Of a stretch of 64,000 nucleotides of DNA, positions 52,798 to 64,000 are shown in pieces. The translations under genes were made by a program, and so were the position numbers. The notes beneath the pieces were generated by a model that saw only the letters and a list, made by a program, of their open reading frames with translations, searched no databases and had not been told where the DNA came from. This DNA comes from Hormiphora californensis (taxonomy: Eukaryota > Ctenophora > Tentaculata > Cydippida > Pleurobrachiidae): positions 5,536,356-5,600,355 of the forward strand of contig CM035359.1 in the NCBI GenBank assembly GCA_020137815.1. The letters run 5' to 3'. The first letter of the stretch is position 1. Every line of letters begins with the position of its first letter.

Positions 52798-55700
52798 TCA
52801 TCTCGTTATCAATAGGACTGAGAGGAGAAGTATTAGGTGGTTGAGAGATCTGGAGATACTGGAATTCTCCACACTAGGACAATCCATGGCTGGGCTGAAA
52901 GAACCATCAATTCCACACGTCACTGATCGAGGCTGCACCTGGACGGGTTGTATATTAGGTTAAGCTAATTATAAATTGCCAAATTGTAACAAAGCTTTGT
53001 AAAGTAGGACGTACCGGCATAACATCTTGAAATGGAAATTAGGATTTAGGAGCTATACAGTTATGTATTGGCTTTGTGTACATTTTGTATTTCAGTTACT
53101 AACCTCACTGCTAGGCCATCGACAGTAGACCTCCACCACCTCCCCTACTTGGTATTCAGCTCCAGTACTCTCCCAGCCTCGCACCCTAACATCACCTGTA
53201 AATGTAATGAGTAATTAGCAATTCAATTAGTACTGCAGCTAGTACATAATATGTAATCAAACACGATCGAATTAGTACAGTTTCAGACTGTGAAATAATT
53301 GTCTCGATCAATCAGCCTTTGTGATCACAGTCAATTTTTTTAGTTTTAGTTCTAACATAACTATTGATTAGTTAGTTACTTAGTTAAGTTTATTAATACC
53401 TTCAAAGAATTCATCGATAGAGGGGCATGTTTTCTGATACTTTTTACACACTGCAGGTCTTGTCTCCTCTTTTGTAACATCTGTCCATTGTCCGGTTGAA
53501 TTCAGAATTACTGCGTATTCCTGCCTGCCGTACTTGTTGTCGGGCTTTCCTAGGAAAGGGGGGTGTAGGTGTAAATTATAATAATAGATGGGTGGGCTTC
53601 ATTAATTAATAAGTGGATCCGTAGATGAACACCAGGGGTTTAAAATAGTTTCATTGCTATAGGCCGGGTTAGTGCTTATCTGGGCTGAACAAGTCACAAC
53701 AACAAGCTATAGCACAAACCTAGTTCCCAATTGCTGTAAGAAGTTGAAATATCACCAGGCTGAGTCCAAATCCAGAAGCCAATGGGATCAGGGTTCTCCC
53801 TCGTAAGACCAATCCACGAACTCTCCATCTGTAGCGGGAACAAAGTGTAATTATGCGTGAGTTAGAATGTTTGTTTTTGATTGGCAGCGGGTATAATATA
53901 TCCCCGCTTGGTAATGAAATTACCCCCCAATTACCCCTCCGCGCTATAATAGCTCAATATATATGCAATAATAGGGGCGACTTCGTAACCTATATCCCCG
54001 CCTCCAAAACTCGACCAACGTCCAACGTCTAAAATATCAGTTTTACTACCTTGTAAGAGCGGAGAAGGCTGAGAACAGCATTGTTCTCCTGTTCATCCAT
54101 CACACTGACTAGATGACCATTGAACTGAGAGGCACACACCTCCTCTGCCTCATCAACCTGGAGAGAGAGAGGGAGATTGTGATACTAGATAGTGAGAAGA
54201 GAGATGGAGAGAGAGTGAGTGATCGATAAATTCCTAGTGTTAGGGCGATTATGTAATTAGAAACTAATTAACTAATTAATTAATACCTTTAACGGTTCCC
54301 TAATGACAGAATATACAGGTTTCTTCTCGCTAGTACTGTAACTAGCACTGTCTTCCTCTAGTACAACGTAGGACGTCACGGTTTCCAGTTTAGCTGTGTT
54401 ATACACAATACACTGATACACACCTGGGGTGGGTTAGAAATGTTAACTAAATGGAACCGACCGAAACAAGTAAACAACCAATCAGAACTCGTTATTTAGG
54501 TCACGTGACTGGTTATCAGCCAATCAGGGACCAGTATTTCCTGATTCGGTCGGTTCCTGCTAAATGTATAACGAGTACATAAATTGGCGAAGTTTGTTGG
54601 TTAAAGGTAAAAATTATCAATTGCTAATTCACTCACCCAAATCTTCCTCATTTGGAGTTTCGCTAATTATATTTCGGTAGAAAACTTCAACTCCATCCAA
54701 TTCCTTGATACCCTCCTCTATGTGAGATCTTCCTGTTTTGGAAACAATCAATTGACAAATTAAAAACAACGGAAGTTTTTAAGGTCTATACACATGTTTC
54801 ATGGTGCCCCACGAGGAGGCACCAATCATCAGTAGACCACAATCAATTGATTAAAAAGCGAACAAGCATTAAGCAAAAATATATTCTAAGATTTAATGGG
54901 TTATTAATAATGACTATCACTGATAGTATTAGCTGCACTAAGGAGGGTTCGAAAAAAACAAACTTACTGTTAGACTCAAGAGAATCACCATCCTTCAGCC
55001 ACATAATCTGGTTCATTTGAGCATTTTTAATATAGCACTCCAGAGTAAACGGGGTATACTGAAAATGGTATATGAGATTGTCAGCAGAGGGGTTATTTTC
55101 ATACTTTATAGTAACTTCACAGTGCAGTAACTTCATAGAACTTCCCAGTATGTATAACTCACCAAATTAGGCTTTAGCACGTGGATAGGGGACGGGCCCT
55201 GAACAATTTCAATGTTTGTATCCTCCACTGTGGCCAGTTGGATAGAGAACTGAGCGCTATCCCATATCTTTTCTCCATTTATAGTGTTTTGGATCATGCA
55301 TTTGTATTTACATGCCTCCTTAATGTTCCCTACCACAAGACGTCTGTTGTAATTCTGAGAAAACAGGAATTATTTTAGGATTTATTAAATTCTCTGTAGT
55401 GCGCTGGGTGGAGCTGAGTGTGGGGTACAGGTAATGAATAATCATGTTTTATGGAATGAATGATAATGTTCATTCCTATAAAAAAATGAACTTTGAGCTA
55501 CAAGTCTGAATTTTTGCGGAACCTATTTATTTGTCCCATAGAACAGCTGTGTGAAATTTTAGAGCTCTACGATATCTGGAACTATGCTAGTCTAGGGGGG
55601 ACTTTTTTTTGCCCAACACGTTAGTTAAGTTTACCGTCTACATATGGCCATCTCTATTATAATTTGGAGATGAACGTCGTGATGGTCGTTCGTTAGGCGG

Positions 55701-58482
55701 TATCTAAGCGACAGGCTGCTCCTTCATAAAACACTTCATATGACGAAAGCTGTAAAGCTGTTATATTCACACTTTCTGAAGTTGGGGGGGGGCCTGCCGC
55801 AAGAATCTCATGCCTCATTGGCGATTTTCAGGGTAGCTGGGATTTTTGAGATTTTCGATTTTTGGCTGAAAAACCTGGGATTTTTGAGATTTTTGAGGCA
55901 AATTTGCGATTTTCGGGGAAAAAAACCGCAAATTTTTCTCAAAAATCTCATTGAAAGGAAAAATGTCCATTTGAAAATTTGGAATAGAAACAATCCTTGT
56001 GTTTTTTTGCCAAAAATCGAAATTCTGAATATAAATTTTCCTTGTGTTTTAGTACAAAAGTTAATGTAAAGGTAAAACATGAAATTTACCTATTTAAATT
56101 ACTACGAAAACCAAAGAAAACGAATTTTCTGTGTTACGAACGTTTCATGGTTTCATGGTTTATCCATGAAACGTTCGTAACACAGAAAATTCGTTTTCTT
56201 TGGTTTTCGTGTTAATAGCTCTCTGTAAAGATTGAGCACTGTATAGCCATCAAGCTAATTTTGAATAATATTTAAATTACTAGATTGATATTATGATTCG
56301 GTTTTAAGCTAAAAAATATGTCGAAAGACTGAGTATTGGCAGCAAAAATTGTGCCAATTTACAACAAAAATCTCAAAAATCTCAAACGTAATTGAGCAAA
56401 TTTTCCCAAAAATCTCAAAAATCTCATCGGCCGAAAATAGGGTAGCTGAGATTTTTGCGGCAGGCCCCCCCCCCCCCCCCGAAGTTCCAGTGGAAGATTC
56501 TTAATATTCCGAATGACTTTTAACAGGCCAGTCCCCATAGTTACCAATTCAGTTGCCATGGCAACCGTGATATTGACGTTGAAAGGGCGAAAAGAACCAC
56601 CCGGCGAAGCCGGGTGGGTAATCAAAAAGCCCTTACTTGAGGCGCTAGTTATAATATATGAAACAAAGATATGACCATATATGGCTTGGAGTGCGGTGGA
56701 GCGGGTAATAAGTGGGGGTATGATGTTAGTACCTCAAGCTGGTTGGTATCCGTTTTGGAGATCTCCGTCTCAGATTCATCGCTCTCTACTTTGTACCACT
56801 TTACAACCGGAACTGGGTTACCCCAACCACCGCATTCTAATCGGGCAGAATCCCCTGGTGCCGTCTGAGAGAAATGTTGTAAATCAAACATATATTGGTG
56901 TTGTTTGGTGTCACACAAACTTAAATGCCCATATATGGTCTATGGAAGAATTCCCATATAAGGATGTAATACCGTTATTTTTGTTGATCCGATGGGAAAG
57001 AGGAAAGTTGCGCCGGACAAGACCTCGTTAGAACCAGATTTTATAGAGATGGTGTATCGGTTTAAAACATAGTCCTCCCCGTTTAGAGTCTCGGTACTGC
57101 ACTCATACACGCCACCTGTGGGAACAGAAATGTTGGTTATTATACTCTCGGAGCTGCCAGACGGTCTGAACGCGGAAGTGGAGTTTTCAGATTTTTAATC
57201 GGCACTAGTAGTCGAATGGTCGAACGTCAGGGATGGTCGAACGTCAGGGATATTAACAGTAATGAGCGAGAAAAAAAACTAATTAGCTAACCGTCAGTGT
57301 CCTTGATGTTCAGAATGATTAGAGAGCCCCTGGCACCGTTAAGGTAGTAGTTGGTCTCAGGGATGACAACATATCGTGGATCAGAAACCTCCAAACCATC
57401 TTTGAACCTGAAGGGGTGAGTATGATCAGTGGTAGAAATATACAGTAGGAACCCGATTTACCGGCATGTTCGGGGGAAATGATTTTGCCCGGTAAATCGG
57501 GGTTCTGAATTTTACGTTTTTCTCCCGGTAGAGCCTGATGGAAAATCGAGAAAGAGACTTCATGCACTTACCAGGTAACGGATGATTCGGGGGAGCTATC
57601 TGGTACATTACAGGTCAGGGTCTCCTTCGCTGTATTCTCTTTAAAGTTCTGAGTAGCCTCGATTGTTGCACTGGGCTCCGTGAAGTAGTTTACCTGAAAC
57701 AGAACCAATTGCCTTATTTGGGTGTTTCATACCATAAAGCCGAGCCTTATTTGGCAAAAACTGCAAAAACGAGCCATATTTGGTCATCGTACTACTAACC
57801 CTGACGTGTGCGACCCTGCTGTAGATCTTATAATCTCCACTCTGCACCACACAAGTGATAGTAACCTTGTTGATCTCTATTGATTTCACTGTAATACAGG
57901 AAACTTGCCTCCTGCCCCTCTAAAGCTGTTAAATCCTGAGAAGATGTCTGTAATAATAATTAGTAATTAATCAGTATAATTAGTAATTAATTTGTATATA
58001 ATATCTGGGAATCTTAGTGTTAGCTTTATGGGGAAGAAATCTGGGATATACCGATATAGACAGTGTCTATTAGTGTCTATCAGACACGCTGTATAAAACC
58101 TCTAGGATTGTTCTAAATCATACCGAGTCGATAATCTGATTGCCCACGACAGCCTCGTTCATGTACCACCGATAAGTCAGGTCACTGTAGATGGGGGAAA
58201 CAGAGCAATCCAGCCTCATTTGATCCCCTTCGTTCAATGTCGCATCCTCTGGTTGACTGGTGAAATTAAACGTCCCTGCAGAAAAGAGTGGATTGTTGTT
58301 GGAGAGATAAGTACCTAGAGATACAATGTCGGGGGATGGTTACAAAATAACCCTTTTCGCGACCTTCACGCGCTGACAAGGGAGGGGTTACCCTCTCCCA
58401 GGGGGGGGGTATGGAAATATGTATAACCTGCATAAACGGAGACGGTCTGTACAAAAAGGAAAGCCAGGCATCGAATATTCAT
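52798..58482 (-). CDS. Ig(4)-C-type lectin-sushi surface protein, 16 exons
   Basis: Exons 58482-58428, 58275-58124, 57919-57800, 57693-57572, 57407-57292, 57115-57024, 56864-56733, 55354-55163, 55058-54968, 54732-54637, 54423-54287, 54157-54050, 53828-53720, 53549-53400, 53195-53104 and 52938-52798 sum to 1905 nt in perfect phase (634 aa). Order: signal peptide (CLAFLFVQTVSVYA); Ig1 (MRLDCSV, YRWYM, ITCVV); Ig2 (LTCNV, DTDGGVYECST); Ig3 (ARLECGGWG, KWYKV, YKCMI); Ig4 (LECYI, IMWLKDGDS, GVYQCIV). Then a C-type lectin domain (EEVCASQFNGHLVSV, SSWIGLTREN, QWTDV, PAVCKKY) keeping the outer Cys pair but lacking the inner pair, and a sushi/CCP domain (CPSIDEFFEG to SFSPAMDC). A Ser-rich site and hydrophobic end (LILLLSVLLITR) look like a GPI-anchor signal. 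A recognition or adhesion role is inferred. Confidence 0.85.
55784..56480. mobile_element. 697-bp foldback element with G/C-run ends
   Basis: Begins with a G run then CCTGCCGCAAGAATCTCA, and ends with GAGATTTTTGCGGCAGG then a C run. Both sides are bordered by GAAGTT (55778-55783, 56481-56486), a candidate target duplication. An inner palindrome with 47-base arms (56104-56150 and 56164-56210) sits in the middle. It lies in the intron between exons 56864-56733 and 55354-55163 of the Ig/lectin gene. Confidence 0.7.
57443..57510. mobile_element. Pogo-like MITE remnant
   Basis: CAGTAGGAACCCGATTTACC and its inverted partner GGTAAATCGGGGTTCTGA, the same terminus type as 46793-46903, in an intron of the Ig/lectin gene. 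Confidence 0.6.
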
Positions 58483-58974
58483 ATTGCTGATACTGCTAGA
58501 AGGGGATTTAACTTGTTAGAAACTGAATTGTGTTGTTCAAACCTGCAGGGAAACAGGTTCGAGAAAGGGACAATTAAATAGGTTTCAGTAAAAAACGACC
58601 AGCTGGAAAATGATGAATGATCCAACATCAACACATAAACGTAGCTGCAAATAATATATGGGCAGTAATAATACCGGGTTGACATGTGGTGGAAAACATA
58701 AAATACAACTCTGAGTAGAGATGGCTCAACGCGTTGCAACGCCCTGTAAACCGAGGCGTGAGTAAACAGGTTTAGTTGCAAACGATCAGTGTGTGGGAGA
58801 AATTGAGACATCGAATCGAGAGTTAGGAAATGGGGCAAGCAAAGTTAACAACTAAACTATAAGTATGTTTAAACCATTTCTATCTAAGTAGTATCAGTGC
58901 ACCCGAGGACTGCCCCAGCTGTAGTTTACGTTAGTTGGGGTATACGTCACTGACCAGAGTGAATCAATAGAGCA

Positions 58975-59111
58975 TCAAAGGGAGGGAGAGGGAGTTGTTG
59001 TAGTAAACGCGGAGTCATATTTCAGTATTTTTATTCGCGGCACGCTCGTTATCAGGTGGGGGTGTGAGTGTATGTAATGACACACGAACACTCCCGATTC
59101 TTGAAGTGAAT
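58975..59111 (-). CDS. Isolated Ig-like 3' exon (partial gene)
   Basis: After a strong acceptor (CTTTCTCTCCAG at 59112) the frame reads DSLQESGVFVCHYIHSH and ends TTTTPSPSL with a stop. The pattern DSxxxSGVFVCHY is the F-strand signature of an Ig domain. The first half of the domain and a signal peptide are not found upstream, where a perfect palindrome (59167-59233) lies. It may be the end of a second Ig gene or a remnant of duplication of the adjacent Ig/lectin gene. Confidence 0.38.
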
Positions 59112-59166
59112 CTGGAGAGAAAGAAGCTTGGTGTGAGCAGAACATTTCATCAAACAGCTTCTCAGA

Positions 59167-59233
59167 ACATGTGTTTTTGTAGTTTGTTGTGTCAGAAGCT
59201 GCTTCTGACACAACAAACTACAAAAACACATGT
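59167..59233. repeat. Perfect palindrome, 33-base arms
   Basis: Left arm ACATGTGTTTTTGTAGTTTG through CAGAAGC, one-base spacer, exact complement on the right. Confidence 0.95.
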
Positions 59234-59977
59234 GTTTGTGGCAGGGGTGAACTAGAAAGTGGTACTTTCAACACTTTAATTAGTACCTGGGAAATCTAAA
59301 TTACTAGAAAAAAAACAAGCATCGAACAATCTACAAAGCTGAAAAACATGGCTCACTCTGCTGCACCGTCAAAAATATTGCAAGTTTGAAGTTTCTAGAT
59401 AACCCTACAACTAAGTTCCAAGGGCATGATATAGAGTCTTTCTTCTTAGCTCTCTCTCTCCAAGTTATTAGGACCTTGGAGCGCTCAATACTCGGGTGGA
59501 GCACCCTGGTTCTAACCCCCATGTACTGCGAGCTGCTCTAATTGGTGCAAGTATGTCACGTGACTACAAATACTCGCCTCTCATTGGTGGAGACACATCA
59601 CGTGACTACAATACTTGCATCTGATTGGCTGGATAATTTGGGAGTGCAAAAGAAAGACGAATGTTGTGTGCGTGTAACAAACAAGCTAAACTTCCAACAA
59701 GAGAGACTTCTCTCCACTAGTTAAAGTAACAATCTCACCTAAAGAAGGGTGACCCTGAAAATCTCTATGGAGATTGGAGAGTTCGTTTTCCTAGTTGGAG
59801 TAACGATCTTATCTAGTAGGTAAAAGGATCAAAACCTACTACTTGATCAAAAGTTACTAGTAAAGTAGATCTCCATAGACAGAGGGAGAGAGAGGTATAC
59901 TATTGAGAGGGAGGGAGAGAGACTATTATAGATAGGATCGAGAGCTGAAGCTCTAGATCGGGCAGTGTGCAAACTTC

Positions 59978-60045
59978 TTTCCAGACGAGACAAAAAGTGG
60001 ATTGTATCCAGATCCTGCAATTGCAGTTTTTGTCTCGTCTGGAAA
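59978..60045. repeat. Palindrome, 19-base arms
   Basis: TTTCCAGACGAGACAAAAA (59978-59996) and its exact complement (60027-60045), with a smaller CTGCAATTGCAG palindrome in the loop. Confidence 0.92.
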
Positions 60046-60983
60046 GGCGCTAGCCTACTCAATACACCAAACGTGTAATATGAGAAGAGAACTGATAACC
60101 CCTTCTCCTCCAAAGTCTACCAGCCATCTCCTCTATCTGCAATCTTCTCTCTCCCTCCCTCAGTATCAATATCAAGCTCTACAGTCTCTGTTGCGTGGTA
60201 TTTTTCTTCCGTGAGGATTACTGCGTATCGATGGATAAATCAAGACATGAGCGAGAACCAGGAACTCGAATGAATTGTTGGCACAAATGAGGAGAATATA
60301 ATATTACGGTGAATAGAGATAGCGATGGAGTTGGAGAGAGAGAGATATGAGATAGATAAAGAGAGATTTAAAAAAAGAAGTGAGAGAGATGAGAGAACGA
60401 TCGGGTTTATAATCTCTGCTTCGGGCGACGACGCGGGACATTGTTTGACAAAATCAGATGAATTGGTTTTCAGGCCTGACAAATATCGGGAGAGAGAGAG
60501 AAAGGGAGGGAGATTTAGAGAGGCAGGGAGAATGAGAGAATAGGAGAGAGAGGCAGAGAATGAAAAAGAGAGAGAAAGTAGATAGACAGAGAGGCATCTG
60601 GTTGAGGAGCTCTAGTAAGATAGAACTAGAACAATTCATTACAAGCAAAGGTAAATGACGAAGAGGGAGATGTAATGAGATGAGTTATCGTCATAGCTAA
60701 TTGAAGAATACAAAACTACAAAACATTGAACAACAAAACATGATACTGTGTCTTTGCTGTGGTCTGATCAGGAGACACGATCATCAGCGAAGAAGAGGAT
60801 AGCCTTGTATTGAGTCTAGACATCGGGGGGGGGGGGGGGGGGTGACCAGAACTGATGATGAGAAACAAGAATCACTGATTGGGTCGACATACACGGCAAT
60901 CAAAACTAAACAAGGGTTGGGGACCTTAGCTTGCATACGAAAACTCTCTCCAACCTTGTCAACAAGAGTCCAATCTTGAGAAG

Positions 60984-61071
<88 letters not shown>

Positions 61072-61676
61072 GAGAGAGAGAGAGAGCTGAGAGAGAGAGA
61101 GAGAGGAAGATAGGTAAACTCGTGTCGCATTTTCCATCATGCTTGTGCTGTACAGCTTACTCAAAACCAATCGCCTGGCTCCGAGCAATTAGAAAACTTT
61201 GATTAATATTTTAACAATCTCATTGTCCAGAGAGATGAGGGGAAAGACCATTGGACAGGGTTGGTGGAATGGGGACACCGCGGAGATCTCCAGCTGGGAA
61301 TTGGGATCCCATGGGGAACACAGCCATAAAATGACCCAAAAATAGGCTGAAGAAACATGGAAATTGGGACAACAAAGGGGGCTGAAAATACTATCGCTCA
61401 CAGCTGCCCAAAATAGAGACATGAGGTGGAAATTTGGCGGTTAAGGTGTGATATTGGGAGATTATCACAAGTGATACTAATTGGATTCAAAGGGATAGCG
61501 ACTGTATTTCCTAAATATCTCTCTCCTTCTCTCCCTCTCTCTATATCTCTCTCCTCTATCTCTCTCTCTCTCCCCCCTGATTTCACACAACTGTTTTTAA
61601 TTAGCAAAACACTGTCAGACACAAACGATTTTTGCCCATTAACCGAGGAATGTCCGATACCAAGTAGACGCACTTA

Positions 61677-61915
<239 letters not shown>

Positions 61916-64000
61916 ACTGAGCTAGCTGCTTTGGACCCAGACTGATTTGGGAGGATTGGTTAGGCTCACAATTTAAACGAAGATTTGCTACTGTAATTTC
62001 AGGATCAACATACAACATACAAGATAAGACCCAACTGAAAAGTCGGATCTCTACCTACATGGCATTCATTATACGTAGGTATGCAGTATGTTCCATACAG
62101 TGCCCAAAACTGCTCTCGGGCTTCTACCCCAACTACTGATCCCGTCTCTAAAACACCACAACAGAACCATTAAATTTACTGTCCCTTTTGCATGTGGATC
62201 AGTCACAGAACGCTGACTATAATGGGCAATTGTCAATTGCCAATTGATCAAGTACTCTGGACCAGTAAGAGACTTGTGGGAAAAGGTTGAGTGAAAAACT
62301 ACGGAAAGCTAAAGCCAGTTCAGAAGAAAGCTGTGTTTGTGAGTATGACCTCTTGCTGTGTTGACAAACCAATTATAGGGAGAGAGTGAGGGAGAGATAG
62401 AAGGAGGGAGATAGAGGGAGAGATCAGGGAGGGAGAGAGAGAGACTAGAGAAATAAATAGACTCCGACTCCCGACTCACCCCATATCATATCAACACCTT
62501 ATAAAAATGGTCAACCAGTCTACTTCACCCCCATCATGGTAGTACAGGCAGGTACGAGAGAAATGCTGCACACACTCGGGAAAAAAACACTCCCTTTCTA
62601 GGAGAGAAACAAGGGGAGAAACTTTATATCGGAGCGAATCTTAAAGAACAGCTTGTGGGTAATCAGTAATGGGTATGTGTGAACTTTGAAAGATGTTCAC
62701 AAATGTTCCTAAAATTGAGATGTTCCTAATTTTGAAATGTTCTTAAAATTGAGTTTTCAGTGGGCTACAGTTTAGAAATTCTTACAACATATATCATGTT
62801 TATGCATGAGCGATTTGTAGCGGTAAAATAATTTGCCTATAAAACTAATGAGCATCCATCCCCCATACTCAACAAGCAGATTTAGTGGATCTGATACTAC
62901 TTAGACTTGCTGCGACTACAACTACTAAACCATGTTTAGGGGTCGTTTATATACCCCATTTCTTTCCAAGAAATGGTAGCGGATGCCGGATAACTTGATG
63001 CCGGATATAACTTGATAACTCTAGAACATGATCAACCGAGGAAACGGAGGAAGAAATTTAAATTGGATTTGTGATATTATATTTCTCTCGTAATCATATA
63101 TCTCTCTCCTTATAAATCAGTTAAAATTCTCTTCCTCTTGAAATCTCGGCGGAGTGCCTGACAAATTCAACAGTCGCTTGTCAAATATCTATCCTGACAC
63201 TCAAATATTCCTCAAACCTGACGTCAACTCTTTCACTCGGTGAATGAAATTGAAAACAAGATAACAAACACGGATTAGCCAATATTAGCAATTAAAAACA
63301 TTAGTGAGACAAATAAAGTATGCTATGGTCATTCAATATTGAAACTAAAAGCTTTTTTAAATTATTTTTTGCCTACTACGTGTGCAATGCCAGGTTTTCA
63401 CCATTGCTGGATTGCGGCAATGGGCAATTACACAGAGCCACAGTTTCATAAACAACGAACATTAAATAGGATAAGAACTAAAATAAAGGAGGCCACTGTA
63501 TAAGATGACACATAAAATGTCACACAAAATATGTCATCACATTATCGCTGCTGGGAGAATCTTGTGTTCTATGTGTGTGTGTGTTGTTCTATGTTTGGGA
63601 ACCCAAATATATTTGCACCCGCAGGACTTCCAATACAAAATACAATACAATCGTCAAACAAAGTAACTACAGACGTCGCGGGGGAAAACGGTTTACCAAA
63701 GCCATGTTGACTGATTTCCATCACGATGGTATAGTATAATGGTGGGCCTTTAGTGGCAGTGATATCATGTTCTGAAGTCGTGCGTCATAGCTCTGATAAG
63801 GTCCACTCGATGACAGAGTTTATATTTCAGGGTCATGTAATGAACACGCCCTGAACACACCCGGAGTAGGCCCCCTGAGGCAGTTGAATTAAGAATAACA
63901 AAGGAACAACAAATGTAGTGTGTCGCACATGATGATTCAGACGAATGAGGTTTGTATAGACAGTGTTGGATGACAAAAAGGGGAACTCTAATAACTGTCA

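Noticed and set aside
57900-57948. Apparent frameshift in Ig1 of the Ig/lectin gene
   Set aside because: It disappears if the acceptor at 57920 (CAGCTTTAG) is used instead of the one near 57948; the frame is then continuous.

Overview
The window is eukaryotic and almost certainly from an early-branching (non-bilaterian) animal such as a sponge or a cnidarian-grade organism. Coding sequence is split into many small GT-AG exons separated by short introns (down to about 58 bp), and the standard code applies. Metazoan families are recognisable: delta-COP, ZnT9/SLC30A9, TLCD5, ANAPC11, TMEM126, NUDT2, an LDLa-containing rhodopsin-type GPCR, and Ig, C-type lectin and sushi modules. The sequence alone does not fix the phylum. 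Very long GA/CT microsatellites, poly-G runs and foldback/MITE-like elements are unusually abundant.

Layout. 1.8-2.5 kb (+): a small three-exon secreted single-Ig protein. 3.7-6.6 kb (-): nine exons of delta-COP (ARCN1) whose C-terminal exons are not in the window. 7.1-7.8 kb (-): a leucine-rich-repeat protein. 8.1-9.3 kb (-): a tandem pair of intronless NUDT2-like Nudix hydrolases. 10.5-12.4 kb: an element with inverted ends that carry telomere-like repeats. 13.1-19.3 kb (-): a tandem cluster of two-exon secreted F5/8C (fucolectin-like) genes, two intact and the rest broken. The cluster is flanked by a segmental duplication with a clean filled/empty insertion site. 19.4-28.5 kb: repeats, including a hammerhead-ribozyme-like core and a circularly permuted repeat, with no convincing gene. 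29.0-30.0 kb (+): an AUR1-like PAP2 membrane enzyme. 34.3-41.9 kb (-): SLC30A9 in at least twelve exons, its introns loaded with foldback transposons. 42.7-47.8 kb (-): TLCD5 in six exons, one intron of which holds a complete single-exon LDLa-GPCR gene on the opposite strand. 48.8-49.7 kb (-): ANAPC11 followed 19 bases later by a TMEM126-like gene. 50.4-52.1 kb (-): the 3' part of a non-LTR retrotransposon. 52.8-58.5 kb (-): a 16-exon gene for a 634-residue secreted or GPI-anchored receptor-like protein with four Ig domains, a C-type lectin domain and a sushi domain. 59-64 kb: one isolated Ig-like exon, GA tracts and palindromes.

The genes fall into two groups: housekeeping (COPI coat, zinc transport, complex I assembly, anaphase-promoting complex, Ap4A hydrolysis, lipid enzymes) and surface or secreted recognition molecules (Ig, lectin, discoidin, LDLa-GPCR). 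There is no operon logic except the very tight ANAPC11-TMEM126 spacing. All multi-exon models were built by hand from splice signals and checked for reading-frame continuity; none has transcript support here.
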